Shown: positions 32,507 to 43,417, counted from the first letter of the stretch. The stretch is 64,000 nucleotides of DNA from Christensenellaceae bacterium (GCA_031261085.1 JAISKB010000024.1:22247-86246), one strand, 5' to 3'. Numbers and translations are program-made. The notes: generated by a model from the sequence alone, not told the origin.

Positions 32507-35500
32507 ATGATAAAGAGCGGCACTTCGTTTAAGGGCAGGGCAGCTGCGGCGCTTCTTGCGCTGTTGATGGCATTGAGCACCATAACAACCACCGTCATGC
32601 CGCTGATATCCGTGGCATATGCGGAGGAGGAAGAAGACGGCGAAACCGAGGAACCATCCGGCGGTTTTATGGCGCTGGGTATTACCCCGCCGGCGAACTT
32701 TGTGTTTGTGCCGGAAACCGGTACGATTACAGGGTATATCGGCACGGATACCGATATCGAGATACCGGATATGATCGAGGGCACGGCGGTTACCGCCATA
32801 GGCCCCAGCGCTTTCTTCCAAAAAGGACTCACTTCGGTTATACTGCCGGAGGGGCTGGTGAGCATTGGCGCCAACGCCTTTGCGGATAACCAAATTACCT
32901 CCATCACACCGTTGCCTTCCACGCTCGCGAGCATCGGCGCCAGCGCCTTCCAAAGCAACCTGCTCACATCGCTTACGCTGGAGAGCGGCATATCCATAGG
33001 GAATTATGCCTTTCGCAACAACAGCCTAACAACGCTGGTGCTGCCTTCAAGCCTAACGTCTATACCCAGGGGCGCGTTTATGGAAAACGAGTTATCTTCG
33101 GTGGATCTATCCAACATAACGGAGCTGGGTGATTCCGCATTTGAGGCCAACAGCTTTGACACGGTGGCTTTGCCAAACACGCTTACCGCCTATGGCAACC
33201 GTGTGTTTGCCGGTAACGGCAAGTATGTTATAGTGACCGGCGGCAACGGCTTGCCCTACACATATTCCGTCGCCGGCAGATTTGGTGAGTTGGTGAACCC
33301 CCGCACCCTCACGATTAAGTTCCAAACGCTGGAAGGGCAAACCCTGATGTCCGACAAGGTGCTCACCAACAACGTGAATGTACAAGCCGCCGACATAAGC
33401 GGCCTCATTTACGAGGGCAGCACCTATTCCTATACGCCAGCGGCAATAACCGGCTATGCGTATGCCGGGGAATCCCCGGTGCTGATACCCATACAGGGCA
33501 ACACCACGCATATCGCGCAATATATGGATGACAACCACCCGCCGATTTTTCAGGGCCTAACCACCATCATTGTGGAGCCGGGCGGCACGGTGGACTTGCG
33601 CGCCGGGGTAACGGCGATGGACGTGCACGGCAACGACCTTACCGACCGCATCAATATCAATTCCTCCTTACTCGACCTAAACTACGCGGGCATTTATTCG
33701 ATAACATATAAGGTGACCGATGAAGACGGCCGCACCACCACCGCTTACCGCCGCGTGATAGTGGGCAGCGACCCGCTGCTGCTAAGCGTGGGCAACGGTT
33801 GGATTTATGGCGACTTTACCTATGATGGGGATATTCTTACCGGCCTTTCGGATGCTGGCAAAACCAAATATGCCACCAAAAAAGATGTAGTCCTGCCGGG
33901 TGAAAACCCGCTTACGGGCGACCCGTTGGTGACCATAGCGGATAACGCGTTTAACGAGGATGGTTACAGCGGCTGGCGGAGCGTTGACTTTAACAAGCTC
34001 ACCGCGCTGCGCACGATAGGCGCCGGCGCGTTTGCCCGCGCGCCCATCACCGCGCTGGATGTTACCCGCAACAAGGCGCTGGTCACGATTGGCGAGGCCG
34101 CGTTCCGCGATGCGCAATTGTTATGGCTCGATTTGGCCGGCTTGCCCAACCTCGAAAGCATAGGCGACGCGGCGTTCAACAGCTCGCCCTTAATCGAGCT
34201 GTTTGTGCATGACTGCCCAAACCTGCGCTTTATAGGCACCGAAAACGCCACCAGCGCCGCGCAGGGCGTGTTTGCCAACGCCGTGCTGACCGCGCTCGAT
34301 TTTACCGGCGATGCCAAGCTCGAAACCATAGGCGGCTGGGCGTTTAACAAATCGCCTATCACCCTGCTCGACTTCACACTCCTTGCGGGCTCGCTCAAAG
34401 TGCTGGGCAACGCGGCGTTCCATAGGGTGCCGCTTTCGCGCATGACGGGGCTTGCGAGCTGCGTAAACATAGAGGTGCTGGGCAACCTCACCAGCGGCGG
34501 CAACGCGGACGCCTCTATTTTTGCGACCAATTCAGCGAGCATGAACAACATCTTCTATTCCTATCAAATTATCGATGGCGCGGGCATGACCAAGCTGCGG
34601 CAGATAGGCAACTATGCGCTTGCAAACCTTCAGATGGTAGCGGGCTTCCAGGAGCTCATTATCAACAGGCCCAATTTGGTATATATTGGCGACTATGCCT
34701 TTTATATGACCTCTATTATACCTATTAGCGACCTTACGCCATACGATGGTTACTCTTCCTTCTCCTCCTCCTTTTCCTCCATGTATGCCTATCCGGATAT
34801 CAACCTATCCGCCAGCAAAAACCTTGCCTATGTGGGCGACTACGCGTTTTTCCTTGGCACGGTGCAGATGTTTCGCCCCAGGGATGGGGCTTTCCCTTCG
34901 CTGGCGAATTACGCCGGAGCCGTGGGCGCTGGCACTGGCAGCTACCCGGGAACACTGGTTTTAACGGGCCTTAATAAGCTGCGGTATATCGGCGACTATG
35001 CGTTTACTTCTATGGGTCGCTCTGTACTAAGCATATCCGGCTTAACGGGGTTGGAGCATTTGGGCGCGTACGCGTTTGAGCAGTTGTATGCCGTAGACAG
35101 CGTGGATTTTTCGGATATGAAAAAACTGCGGGAGATCCCCGCTGAGGTTTTGCGCGGCATGAACAGCGACGGCGCGCTGTATATTACCGATGATATTACG
35201 GCCTTGGATGGCAGCATAGTGCGCAAGCCCAGCACGGATGCGGCGCTAATTGACCCGCAGCGCAGGCTGTGGGTGTATACCGAAACAGTGGAAGGCACCC
35301 CGCTGGTGGATTTCTTATATACCTACGACGCGGCGGCCAGCGCCGCAACCTCTACGATGATATACATCAATAAGCTGGGCTATCGTGCCAACATCGTGGA
35401 TGAAAACGGGATCCCCATCACCAACCCCCGGCAGCAGGTAATACCGCTTTCGTACTTGGGCCGGCCCTACGAGGCGCCGGCGCCCAATGTGGCGGGCTAT

Positions 35501-38500
35501 GTGCTGGTGGGCGACGCCACCAAAACAATACCCTCGGTAGAGCGCGGCAACAAGCAAACCGTCACCTTCGTATATAAAAAGGCCTCTGGGGTGGTGGCGC
35601 CAAATATCACGCTGGAGCTGCAAAATGCGGCCACTACCCGCTACCTAATCAACACCGAGGCGCAAATGAACCTGCAGTTTAGCCTTTCCGGCTACGCTGC
35701 GCAGCTGCTGCCCGGCGCTGAAATCGTGATACATTACCGGGATGAATACCTGAGCCACGACACCATCATATGCAATCCCACCGGCGGCGGCGCCATCGAA
35801 TCGGTGAATATAGAAAAGAACATGATCCATCTTATGTTGGATCCAAACCGGCAGGGCGGCGGCACCGTGACCGTACCGTTTACCTTTAAAGACCCATACT
35901 ATACCACGCCCTATAACAACCGGACGTATTTTGACGCCTATTTGGTGGATGGGGATGGCACGATTTTGGCCTCCACCCCCCTAAACGCCTCCAAATGGGT
36001 GGAATGGTATTATAGTGCGGGTGAGTATGCGCTCTCGAGCAGCATTAGCTTCCTCACGGAGTATATGGCCAACGGTCAGAACATGACCGGCGGCGTGACG
36101 ACGGACGGCAACAATTATTACACCCTCGGCACCGAAAAGAGCGTGCCCATCTATTTGGGTATGCGATATGATCAGGCCGTCTCTACCGCTTATTTTTACC
36201 GAAACATAGGGGCTTATGATGTTACGATTCCGCTGCCCACCTATATCAATCGGTATGGCATCACCGTGACCGCGCAGTTTGTGTCGTCGACAGGCTACCC
36301 CTGGGTGCTTTCGCCCGATGGTAAAACGGTCACGCTCCATGTGGAGCAAAGCCCAGGCAGTGGCTATTCTCGGGTACTCACGGGTATCCCCGGCTTACCT
36401 CTTCGTTTCCCCGAGGCGAGGATCAACCAAAGAATTACCGTTAACTCCTCCATCGTGCTAACGCCCAGCAACGCCAACGCGACCGAGCTGGCCATGGTCG
36501 CCAACAGCAGGGATACGATCCTGCATTACAGCGACTCAATCTACTTTAACCTTATTGGCGCATCCCAAGCCGTAAAGGATGGTTCCTTCGAAAAATACCC
36601 GCAGGCCAGCGCATCGTATTTTTACGACGATGAGAATTTGGCGGCAAAGGAATTTCAATGGCGGTTTGAGGTGTTTGCCAACCCCAATGATATTGGCGTC
36701 CAGGGCATGAAGGATATTGTGATTACCGATCACGACATGGACGCGCGCCTGTACTACTATAGGGTGCAAAACTCCAATGCGTTCTCCATGCGCATCACCT
36801 CCTACAACTCGCAGGGGCAGGTGCTGGCGGAAGATATATTGGAGGCAAGCCAAAACGAGTACTTCTTCCCGGAAGATATACGAACCAACATTCATCATGT
36901 GCAGATGGAGTGGTTGGATGGCGCTATCGTGCCCTACAACACCAGTACCTATACTTATATTTACGCCAAGCTGCGCAACCCCAACGCTTTAGAGTATTAT
37001 TCGCTGATGGACAGCCAGACGCTGACGTTCTCCAACTCCGCCACGCTGGCCTGCGAGGGCACCAGCGTGCACATTGCCAACACGGTAACGAGCACGGGCG
37101 GGCATACCATGCGCCATCGCGTGGTCGAAGAATGGTTTAGGGTATCCAAAACCAGCAGCAAAGCCGGCGCCGTGTGGAACGGCGACGATGTAACGTTTAC
37201 GCTGAGCATTGCCGGCAACGCGCGCCGCATAAGGCAGTTGAACAACTTCGTTATGGTGGATCTACTGCCCGACGGTCTGCTGATAAAGGACGTGCAAATC
37301 AGCGGCCTGCTGTTAACCGCGGTAAACGGCCGGTATCAAATCATACAAAACTACAAGGGCACCGGCCATACCGCCATCGTGTTTATGGCCGACCGCCTTA
37401 CGCCATCAGGGGGGAGCAACCTGCAGGTTGGCTTTTCATCAGCCGTAGCCACCATAACCACCGTGGCGGATTATACCTTCACGGCGGATGTAATCAACCA
37501 GGTATACGCCAAGGTAGACAACCTCCCCCTTACCAACACGACGTCGGATGTATACAGCATCAACGGCGGCCGGGCGGTAAGCTATGCCAAAACGGAAAGC
37601 AGATATTTTACCGTTGAGGAATCGCTCATACAAAAATATGTTCGCACGACCGGCAGCGATTGGTCGCTTATAGGCGCAAAGGGCAAGGCCAACGCCCCGG
37701 TGGATTATAAAATATCGCTGATCAACCTAACCAACTTCCCCAAGGATAACGCGGTAGTTTATGATATCTTCCCCTTCATAGGCGATACTTCCATCGATAC
37801 CCGCACGTTTGGCGGCACGGATTACATCGCCCGCGGTTCGCAATTCCGCAACGCGCTGATTGCCGCGCCCACGGCGCCCGCCGGGTGGACGATTTACTAT
37901 GTGGAAGATCCCGCTGCGGTCAACACCAAGACTTACTATCAAGCGGCATCCTGGAGCCTAAGCTACAGCAGCTTGGCCAACGTGACGGGGGTCAAGTTTG
38001 TGGCAGCCGGGCCCATGGCGCCCAACAGCAGGGCGGATTTTTTCCTTAGCATGCGGGCTCCGGCAGATGCCCCCCGCCTGTTGGAAGGCAAGCGCGCCTA
38101 CAATACGGCTTCCCAAAGCGATAGCACGATCTCCTTGGTGCAGTTCAATGCGCTGGAGGGAAACATCGTTTTCAACGAGATTATTTCGCCTACCACCAAT
38201 ATCCGCGCCCGCAAGATAGACACGGATACCAAAGCGGGCTTGGGCGGTGCGGTGTTCGAGCTGTGGGATACCGATACCAACAAGCTCATCGCCACCAATC
38301 AGAGCAACGATTTGGGCTGGGTGGTATTTTCGGATGTGCCGATGATTCATCACTATAAAATCATCGAAAAAACGCCGCCGGCCAACTATGATTTATCGAG
38401 TGATGTGCTGCTGATCGATTCGGACGAAATGGTCGAGGGCGTCACCTACGAGGCCGGTAGTATCGAAAACAAGGCAACCCCTCCGCCCGTGCCAACCGCC

Positions 38501-40870
38501 ACGGCCAGGCTTACCAAAAACAGTCTGGCGGGTACGGCAATATCCGGCGCGCGCTTCTTAATAACGGGCACCGAACCGGCTACCAGCGCAATATCCGTGT
38601 ATGGCACCACCACATCCTCCGGCGTTGTATCGTTTTACAACCTGCCGCTGGGGTCTTACCACATTGCCGAAGTGTATGCGCCCGGCTTTTTGGCGCCCAC
38701 TTATGAAGAGGATTTTACGCTGACGATTGAAAACCGGGTATACTTGCTTGGCACCGCGGGCGTGGTGCTCAATGAAACGGCTAAAATCGACTTGGTGAAA
38801 ATCGGCATTTACAGCGCGACGTTCCAAGCCTTGCCCAATACCAAGCTGGATGTATCCATGGGCAAACGGCTGGAGAATGTGGAATTCAGGCTGGTCGATG
38901 AAGCCACCAGCGGCGCTGCCTACGATGAAACCTCCCTCACATCTTCAGATGGGCGGCTTACGTTTGAAGGCTTGGCGCTGAACACCAATTATATCCTAAC
39001 GGAGGATCCGGCGAGCGTCCCCATTGGGTTCCTGCCCCGCACCACGCCTTACACCATCCTTGTGGATGCGCATGGCACGCTTTGGCTGGATGGCGTGGAA
39101 TACACCAATGCCGATTCGGAGCTGGTGATTGGCAATAATTCCGACAACGCCGAATTCACGGCCGACTTGTTTAAGGTTGATCAAGATGGTGCGCCGATGC
39201 TGGGCGTGCAGTTTAGTATCGATACGAGCAAAGCCGGCAGCGGCAACCCGCTGATTAAGACGACAGATGAAAATGGCATCGTTTCGATTGCCGAAGCCGA
39301 GCTGTTGGCACATTTTGGCCAGGCGGCGCTGGATAATGATTTTTATGTCACCGAGATAAAGGCCTTGGATGGTTACTTTAAGGACGATACAGCGTGGAAA
39401 ATTAACGTTGTATCGGGCTATGTCAGCCGCACCTTTGTAAACACCGCGACCCGCCTGGATATATTCAAGTATACGCAGTTAACAAACACCACGGCGCAAA
39501 CCCTGCAGTACCTTGATTTGACCGATTTGTTTGTTCTGCTTGGCGGCGAAGCCACGGCGGATGATTTGGATCGGCAGGATATTGTGGAAATGCTCACAGC
39601 CGCGCAAGGCAAGAATGTGCGGTTGGCCGTGGAGGGTAATCACATCGTGGTGCGCAAGGCGGTAGCCGGCGCCAGGATTAAAGTATATGAAGTGGATGAC
39701 GAAACCAACTCCTTTGAGGCCTATACCGATGCGGACGGCAATTTGCCTATCCCTGGCAGCTACAAGCTCGATGAGGAAAAGGAATATGCGGTAGTTGAAG
39801 CGCAAGCGCCTTCTGGGTATAAGCGCAACAGTGCCATACAGACGTTTAAGGTGGCCGATTTAAAGAAGCTGAGCGTGCCGGGGGATATATTGTCTCAGTC
39901 CAATGGGTCCGACAATGCCAGCTTTGATGGAACGATATCTATACTGATTTCAAATGATCCGATACGCGGCAATCTGCGCATCGTCAAGCTCGACATCAAA
40001 ACCGGCGAGCCGCTTAGTGGGGCGGAGTTCGCGTTGTATAATCTATCGAACACGATGGTTGGGAGCCCGCAATTCAGCGATGAAAACGGCGTTGTGGAGT
40101 TCAACGATCTTGAGATTGGCTCATACCAGCTGTGGGAAGTAAATCCGCCTGCGGACTACGAGCCTTTGGTACTGCCAATTGCCGTTGTTACCAGCAACGA
40201 CAGCCCGTATGTTTACCGGGCGATATATAACCGCGCAATTTTGGACGAGCCCGAAGCCCATAAGGATGTGGAAGGCGTACAGCTGTATACGCTGGCCAAT
40301 CGCGGGGACGCGTTCACGTGGAATATCACGGTGGACTTCGGCAGCGATACCAGCGCATGGACCAAGGCGGAAATCACCGACCAAATCAACGCCGCGCTCG
40401 AGGTACAGGGCTACACCATAAAGGATGCTCGGGGCGTACCCGTTGCCCCGACGCTGTACAGCTACAGCGATGTCGGCAATCTGATTACAGTGGAGCTGAA
40501 CAAGGATAATGGCACCTACGACTACCTCGCGGGCCAAAGCTACACCCTCGCGCTGACGACCAAAATCAAGGCCAGCGTGACCAATGCCGAGCTCATGGCG
40601 TTTGCTGAGGCTGGCGGTATCCCCAACCAAGCTGAGTTCGACTTCGGTGGCGCCGCCGCGCTTGTGACCGAGATTCCCAAGGCGATACCGCCGTATGACA
40701 CGAGAAACCCTCCTAAAGATCCACCGAGAGAGCCAAGACGTTTCATCATTCCGCCGTACTTGCCGCCTAAGACCGGCGATGCTGCGGCGGCGACGTGGGC
40801 GATGCTGATGCTTGCGATGGCAATCGCAAGCTGGGTGTGTGTCGGTCGGCGTAAGAAGAACCGGGCATAG
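32507..40870 (+). CDS. Giant LPxTG-like cell-wall adhesin (LRR_5, MucBP, SpaA/Cna_B)
   Basis: A ~2787-aa surface protein. In order: signal peptide to about residue 40; BspA-type LRR_5 repeats (about 95-245, e.g. SIGANAFADNQITSI); a MucBP-like domain (268-345); an Ig/DUF5011-like domain (343-421, TYKVTDEDGRTTTAYR); a second LRR_5 block (425-905); a second MucBP-like domain (945-1028); a long region with DUF11-like modules (1030-1895); about six SpaA/Cna_B domains (1900-2580) with Lys and Glu placed for isopeptide bonds; a final pilin-like domain; then LPPKTGD, a membrane helix and RRKKNRA. ATG 32507 is preferred (GGGGG upstream). The sorting motif is the variant PPKTG rather than LPxTG. Likely a mucin or matrix adhesin, inferred from domains. 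A strong terminator follows. Confidence 0.9.
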   Translation: MIKSGTSFKGRAAAALLALLMALSTITTTVMPLISVAYAEEEEDGETEEPSGGFMALGITPPANFVFVPETGTITGYIGTDTDIEIPDMIEGTAVTAIGPSAFFQKGLTSVILPEGLVSIGANAFADNQITSITPLPSTLASIGASAFQSNLLTSLTLESGISIGNYAFRNNSLTTLVLPSSLTSIPRGAFMENELSSVDLSNITELGDSAFEANSFDTVALPNTLTAYGNRVFAGNGKYVIVTGGNGLPYTYSVAGRFGELVNPRTLTIKFQTLEGQTLMSDKVLTNNVNVQAADISGLIYEGSTYSYTPAAITGYAYAGESPVLIPIQGNTTHIAQYMDDNHPPIFQGLTTIIVEPGGTVDLRAGVTAMDVHGNDLTDRININSSLLDLNYAGIYSITYKVTDEDGRTTTAYRRVIVGSDPLLLSVGNGWIYGDFTYDGDILTGLSDAGKTKYATKKDVVLPGENPLTGDPLVTIADNAFNEDGYSGWRSVDFNKLTALRTIGAGAFARAPITALDVTRNKALVTIGEAAFRDAQLLWLDLAGLPNLESIGDAAFNSSPLIELFVHDCPNLRFIGTENATSAAQGVFANAVLTALDFTGDAKLETIGGWAFNKSPITLLDFTLLAGSLKVLGNAAFHRVPLSRMTGLASCVNIEVLGNLTSGGNADASIFATNSASMNNIFYSYQIIDGAGMTKLRQIGNYALANLQMVAGFQELIINRPNLVYIGDYAFYMTSIIPISDLTPYDGYSSFSSSFSSMYAYPDINLSASKNLAYVGDYAFFLGTVQMFRPRDGAFPSLANYAGAVGAGTGSYPGTLVLTGLNKLRYIGDYAFTSMGRSVLSISGLTGLEHLGAYAFEQLYAVDSVDFSDMKKLREIPAEVLRGMNSDGALYITDDITALDGSIVRKPSTDAALIDPQRRLWVYTETVEGTPLVDFLYTYDAAASAATSTMIYINKLGYRANIVDENGIPITNPRQQVIPLSYLGRPYEAPAPNVAGYVLVGDATKTIPSVERGNKQTVTFVYKKASGVVAPNITLELQNAATTRYLINTEAQMNLQFSLSGYAAQLLPGAEIVIHYRDEYLSHDTIICNPTGGGAIESVNIEKNMIHLMLDPNRQGGGTVTVPFTFKDPYYTTPYNNRTYFDAYLVDGDGTILASTPLNASKWVEWYYSAGEYALSSSISFLTEYMANGQNMTGGVTTDGNNYYTLGTEKSVPIYLGMRYDQAVSTAYFYRNIGAYDVTIPLPTYINRYGITVTAQFVSSTGYPWVLSPDGKTVTLHVEQSPGSGYSRVLTGIPGLPLRFPEARINQRITVNSSIVLTPSNANATELAMVANSRDTILHYSDSIYFNLIGASQAVKDGSFEKYPQASASYFYDDENLAAKEFQWRFEVFANPNDIGVQGMKDIVITDHDMDARLYYYRVQNSNAFSMRITSYNSQGQVLAEDILEASQNEYFFPEDIRTNIHHVQMEWLDGAIVPYNTSTYTYIYAKLRNPNALEYYSLMDSQTLTFSNSATLACEGTSVHIANTVTSTGGHTMRHRVVEEWFRVSKTSSKAGAVWNGDDVTFTLSIAGNARRIRQLNNFVMVDLLPDGLLIKDVQISGLLLTAVNGRYQIIQNYKGTGHTAIVFMADRLTPSGGSNLQVGFSSAVATITTVADYTFTADVINQVYAKVDNLPLTNTTSDVYSINGGRAVSYAKTESRYFTVEESLIQKYVRTTGSDWSLIGAKGKANAPVDYKISLINLTNFPKDNAVVYDIFPFIGDTSIDTRTFGGTDYIARGSQFRNALIAAPTAPAGWTIYYVEDPAAVNTKTYYQAASWSLSYSSLANVTGVKFVAAGPMAPNSRADFFLSMRAPADAPRLLEGKRAYNTASQSDSTISLVQFNALEGNIVFNEIISPTTNIRARKIDTDTKAGLGGAVFELWDTDTNKLIATNQSNDLGWVVFSDVPMIHHYKIIEKTPPANYDLSSDVLLIDSDEMVEGVTYEAGSIENKATPPPVPTATARLTKNSLAGTAISGARFLITGTEPATSAISVYGTTTSSGVVSFYNLPLGSYHIAEVYAPGFLAPTYEEDFTLTIENRVYLLGTAGVVLNETAKIDLVKIGIYSATFQALPNTKLDVSMGKRLENVEFRLVDEATSGAAYDETSLTSSDGRLTFEGLALNTNYILTEDPASVPIGFLPRTTPYTILVDAHGTLWLDGVEYTNADSELVIGNNSDNAEFTADLFKVDQDGAPMLGVQFSIDTSKAGSGNPLIKTTDENGIVSIAEAELLAHFGQAALDNDFYVTEIKALDGYFKDDTAWKINVVSGYVSRTFVNTATRLDIFKYTQLTNTTAQTLQYLDLTDLFVLLGGEATADDLDRQDIVEMLTAAQGKNVRLAVEGNHIVVRKAVAGARIKVYEVDDETNSFEAYTDADGNLPIPGSYKLDEEKEYAVVEAQAPSGYKRNSAIQTFKVADLKKLSVPGDILSQSNGSDNASFDGTISILISNDPIRGNLRIVKLDIKTGEPLSGAEFALYNLSNTMVGSPQFSDENGVVEFNDLEIGSYQLWEVNPPADYEPLVLPIAVVTSNDSPYVYRAIYNRAILDEPEAHKDVEGVQLYTLANRGDAFTWNITVDFGSDTSAWTKAEITDQINAALEVQGYTIKDARGVPVAPTLYSYSDVGNLITVELNKDNGTYDYLAGQSYTLALTTKIKASVTNAELMAFAEAGGIPNQAEFDFGGAAALVTEIPKAIPPYDTRNPPKDPPREPRRFIIPPYLPPKTGDAAAATWAMLMLAMAIASWVCVGRRKKNRA

Positions 40871-40879
40871 GGTAAACGA

Positions 40880-40915
40880 ATCAACAAGGGCCGCCATTTG
40901 GCGGCCCTTGTTGAT
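40880..40915 (+). terminator. Strong terminator after the adhesin
   Basis: A perfect 16-bp stem ATCAACAAGGGCCGCC/GGCGGCCCTTGTTGAT with a 4-nt loop begins 9 nt after the adhesin stop, followed by a TTGTT tract. It may also serve the convergent small gene. Confidence 0.85.
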
Positions 40916-40939
40916 TTGTTCAATAAAGTGTGTTGCTTT

Positions 40940-41107
40940 TTATTTCCTCTCCCGCATTGGCACATATTTCTTTTCTGCATCTGTAGAGGACGTAGTTTTC
41001 CAACCAATACTACGCTCCGCATGACGCTTCCTAGTCTCTTCCTGCTGATCGAGTTTCCTAATTCTATGCACCATTATGACGATTAATCCTAGCCAAAACC
41101 ACCACAT
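40940..41107 (-). CDS. Small membrane protein, 55 aa (below ORF-track cutoff)
   Basis: This short minus-strand ORF is missing from the track. It starts MWWFWLGLIVIMVHRIRKLDQQEETRKRH and ends PMRERK. One N-terminal membrane helix is followed by a strongly charged cytoplasmic tail. The ribosome site AGAGGTG lies 7 nt upstream of ATG 41107, which is what makes it credible. It is convergent with the adhesin. The YrhC/YqzE-type layout (tiny single-pass protein) gives no function. The 329-nt region upstream (41108-41436) otherwise contains only AT-rich sequence and the oppF terminator. Confidence 0.6.
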   Translation of the reverse strand: MWWFWLGLIVIMVHRIRKLDQQEETRKRHAERSIGWKTTSSTDAEKKYVPMRERK

Positions 41108-41344
41108 ATCATTCACCTCTTATTCTTCCCACATATTTTGCAATGTAAATGTTATGCATACCACCAACGGCTCCCGTATGCTCATAGAAATGCCATCACA
41201 GAATTTTATCATTTTCTTTAGTTTACATCGTTTCTTACGAAACAGCAACCTTTGTGTTTTCCATCGTTAGTCATTAACGATATATGACAAATAAAGCGGA
41301 ATAATCTGCCGTTTGACCAAACGCAAAACGGGCTTCACTGCCAC

Positions 41345-41380
41345 AAAAAAAGGCGCCGGTCGATTTGCTCAACAGGCGCC
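41345..41380 (-). terminator. Terminator of the opp operon
   Basis: On the minus strand GGCGCC...GGCGCC flank a 17-nt loop and are followed by TTTTTTT. It lies 57 nt after the oppF stop. Confidence 0.75.
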
Positions 41381-41436
41381 CTTTTTCAGTATCGCTTCAC
41401 CCACCACCGCTTACGCGAAGCCGGGCAAATGGCGGT

Positions 41437-42387
41437 TCATCCATGCAGGAAGCATGCCACGAAATGGTTTGGGGTCACCTCGCGCAGCTGCGGTATGCCC
41501 TCGCGGCAACCGTCCTGGCAATCGAAGCACCGGTTTGCGAAGCGGCACGCATCGGGCAGGTTTATCGGGCTGGTAATCTCGCCCTTTAAGGAGATGCGCT
41601 GGCGCTTTTCGCTCAAGTCCGGCACGGGTATAGCCGAGAGCAGCGCCTTTGTATACGGGTGGATAGGGTTGGCAAACAGCTCTTCGGCAGGGGCCTTTTC
41701 CACGATTTGACCCAGGTACATAACCGCTATATCGTTGGAAAAGTGGTTTACTACAGATAGGTCATGCGTGATGAAAATATAGGTGAGGCCCATCTTTTCT
41801 TGCAGGGTTTTGAGCAGGTTGAGTATTTGCGCCTGTATCGAAACATCCAGCGCGGATACCGGCTCGTCGCACACGATAAGCTTGGGCTGCATGGCCAGCG
41901 CCCGGGCAATGCCAATGCGCTGCCTGCGCCCGCCATCCAGCTCATGCGGGTAGCTGTTGATAAGCCGCTCGGCAAGGCCCACCGTCTCCATCAGCTCGAG
42001 CACCTTTTCCTCGATGGCATGCTTTTTTGTGAGGATGCGGTTTTCGCGGATGGGCTCGGAAATAATCTGGTTGACGGTCTTTTTAGGATCCAGCGAAGAA
42101 AATGGATCCTGGAAGATGATCTGCATATCCTTGCGCTTCTTGCGCATCTCGCCGCTGCTCAGCTTGCAGATATCGGTGCCGTCAAACAACACCTCGCCGG
42201 CGCTCGGTTCAATCAGCCGCAAAATGCTGCGCCCCGTGGTGGATTTGCCGCAGCCGCTTTCGCCTACCAGCCCCAGCGTTTTGCCGCGTTCCAGCGTGAA
42301 GCTTATGTCGTCCACCGCGTGGAGCATACCCCGTGCGGTTTTGAAGTATTTTTTTAAGTTGCGAACCTCAAGTATTGTATCCGCCAT
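41437..42387 (-). CDS. oppF: Oligopeptide ABC transporter ATPase OppF
   Basis: The second ATPase of the oligopeptide/dipeptide importer, 316 aa. Walker A is GESGCGKST, the Q-loop is IIFQDPFSSLDP, Walker B is LIVCDEPVSALD, and the H-loop is IFITHDL. The ABC signature reads LDGGRRQR where most ATPases have LSGGQRQR. A C-terminal OppF domain has the cysteines CRFANRCFDCQDGC, probably binding an iron-sulfur cluster or metal. The start overlaps the oppD stop by one base (TAATG), so translation is coupled. Confidence 0.94.
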   Translation of the reverse strand: MADTILEVRNLKKYFKTARGMLHAVDDISFTLERGKTLGLVGESGCGKSTTGRSILRLIEPSAGEVLFDGTDICKLSSGEMRKKRKDMQIIFQDPFSSLDPKKTVNQIISEPIRENRILTKKHAIEEKVLELMETVGLAERLINSYPHELDGGRRQRIGIARALAMQPKLIVCDEPVSALDVSIQAQILNLLKTLQEKMGLTYIFITHDLSVVNHFSNDIAVMYLGQIVEKAPAEELFANPIHPYTKALLSAIPVPDLSEKRQRISLKGEITSPINLPDACRFANRCFDCQDGCREGIPQLREVTPNHFVACFLHG

Positions 42388-43394
42388 TACGCATCCCTCC
42401 CTTTTTCGATGTGGAAGCCGGGGGTATTGTAGGCCGCGCAGGCTACGCTGTGCGTATCGCTCACGGCGCGCAAAGCCGGCGGTTCGCCCAGGCAGGCCTC
42501 GGTAGCGTAATTGCAGCGCGGGGCAAAGGCACAGCCGCTGGGTAAATTGGTCGGGTCCGGCATAAGCCCCCTTATGGGTTTGAGCATGGCTGTACGGTTT
42601 TTAACGTTTGGAAGCGAATTGAACAGGCCCTCGGTATAAGGGTGCAGGGTGTGGTTGAACACATCCTCCAAAAGGCCCTGCTCCACAATCCGCCCGGCGT
42701 ACATTACGGCTACCTTATCGCACACCTCGGCAACAATGCCCAAATCGTGTGTGATCATAATCATGGAAGTATCGTATTTATCCTTCAACTGGCTCATGAG
42801 TTCCAGCACCTGCGCCTGTATGGTTACATCCAGCGCGGTGGTTGGTTCGTCGGCAATCAACAGCTTGGGGCTGCAGGCCAGCGCTATGGCGATAACCACG
42901 CGCTGCTTCATGCCGCCGGAAAACTGGTGCGGGTATTCGTTGGCGCGGCTGCCGGGTATGCCCACCAGCTCCAGCATGGATTCGGCGCGCTGCAGCGCAT
43001 CCTTATGCGAAAGGTGCTCGTGTATTTCCAAGCTCTCGGCGATTTGCTCGCCCACGGTAAACACGGGGTTGAGCACCGTCATCGGGTCCTGGAAAATCAT
43101 GGAGACCTCTTTGCCGCGCACCTCTTCCATTTTGTGGTCGGGCAGGCTTAGTATATCCAGCCCGTCGATGTGCAGCAAATCGCATTCCACAACGCCGGGG
43201 GGGCTGGGTACCAGTCGCAGTATGGATAGCGCCGCCGTGGTTTTACCCGCGCCGGTTTCGCCCACCAGGCCCAGCGTCTGCTTATACCCCAGCTGGATAT
43301 CTATACCGTTGATCGCACGGACGATGCCGTCCTCGGTTTCGTATCGCACAACGAGATTTTTAACATCTAAAATGTGCTTTTCAGTTTCGCTCAT
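42387..43394 (-). CDS. oppD: Oligopeptide ABC transporter ATPase OppD
   Basis: The first ATPase of the importer, 335 aa. Walker [10 protein letters not shown], signature FSGGMKQR, Walker [13 protein letters not shown] and H-loop MITHDLGIV are intact. The C-terminal oligopeptide-transporter domain has [14 protein letters not shown]. It is 23 nt downstream of oppC on the same strand and overlaps oppF by one base. Confidence 0.95.
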   Translation of the reverse strand: MSETEKHILDVKNLVVRYETEDGIVRAINGIDIQLGYKQTLGLVGETGAGKTTAALSILRLVPSPPGVVECDLLHIDGLDILSLPDHKMEEVRGKEVSMIFQDPMTVLNPVFTVGEQIAESLEIHEHLSHKDALQRAESMLELVGIPGSRANEYPHQFSGGMKQRVVIAIALACSPKLLIADEPTTALDVTIQAQVLELMSQLKDKYDTSMIMITHDLGIVAEVCDKVAVMYAGRIVEQGLLEDVFNHTLHPYTEGLFNSLPNVKNRTAMLKPIRGLMPDPTNLPSGCAFAPRCNYATEACLGEPPALRAVSDTHSVACAAYNTPGFHIEKGRDA

Positions 43395-43417
43395 CGTATC
43401 CTCCTTTGCACGGTCGC

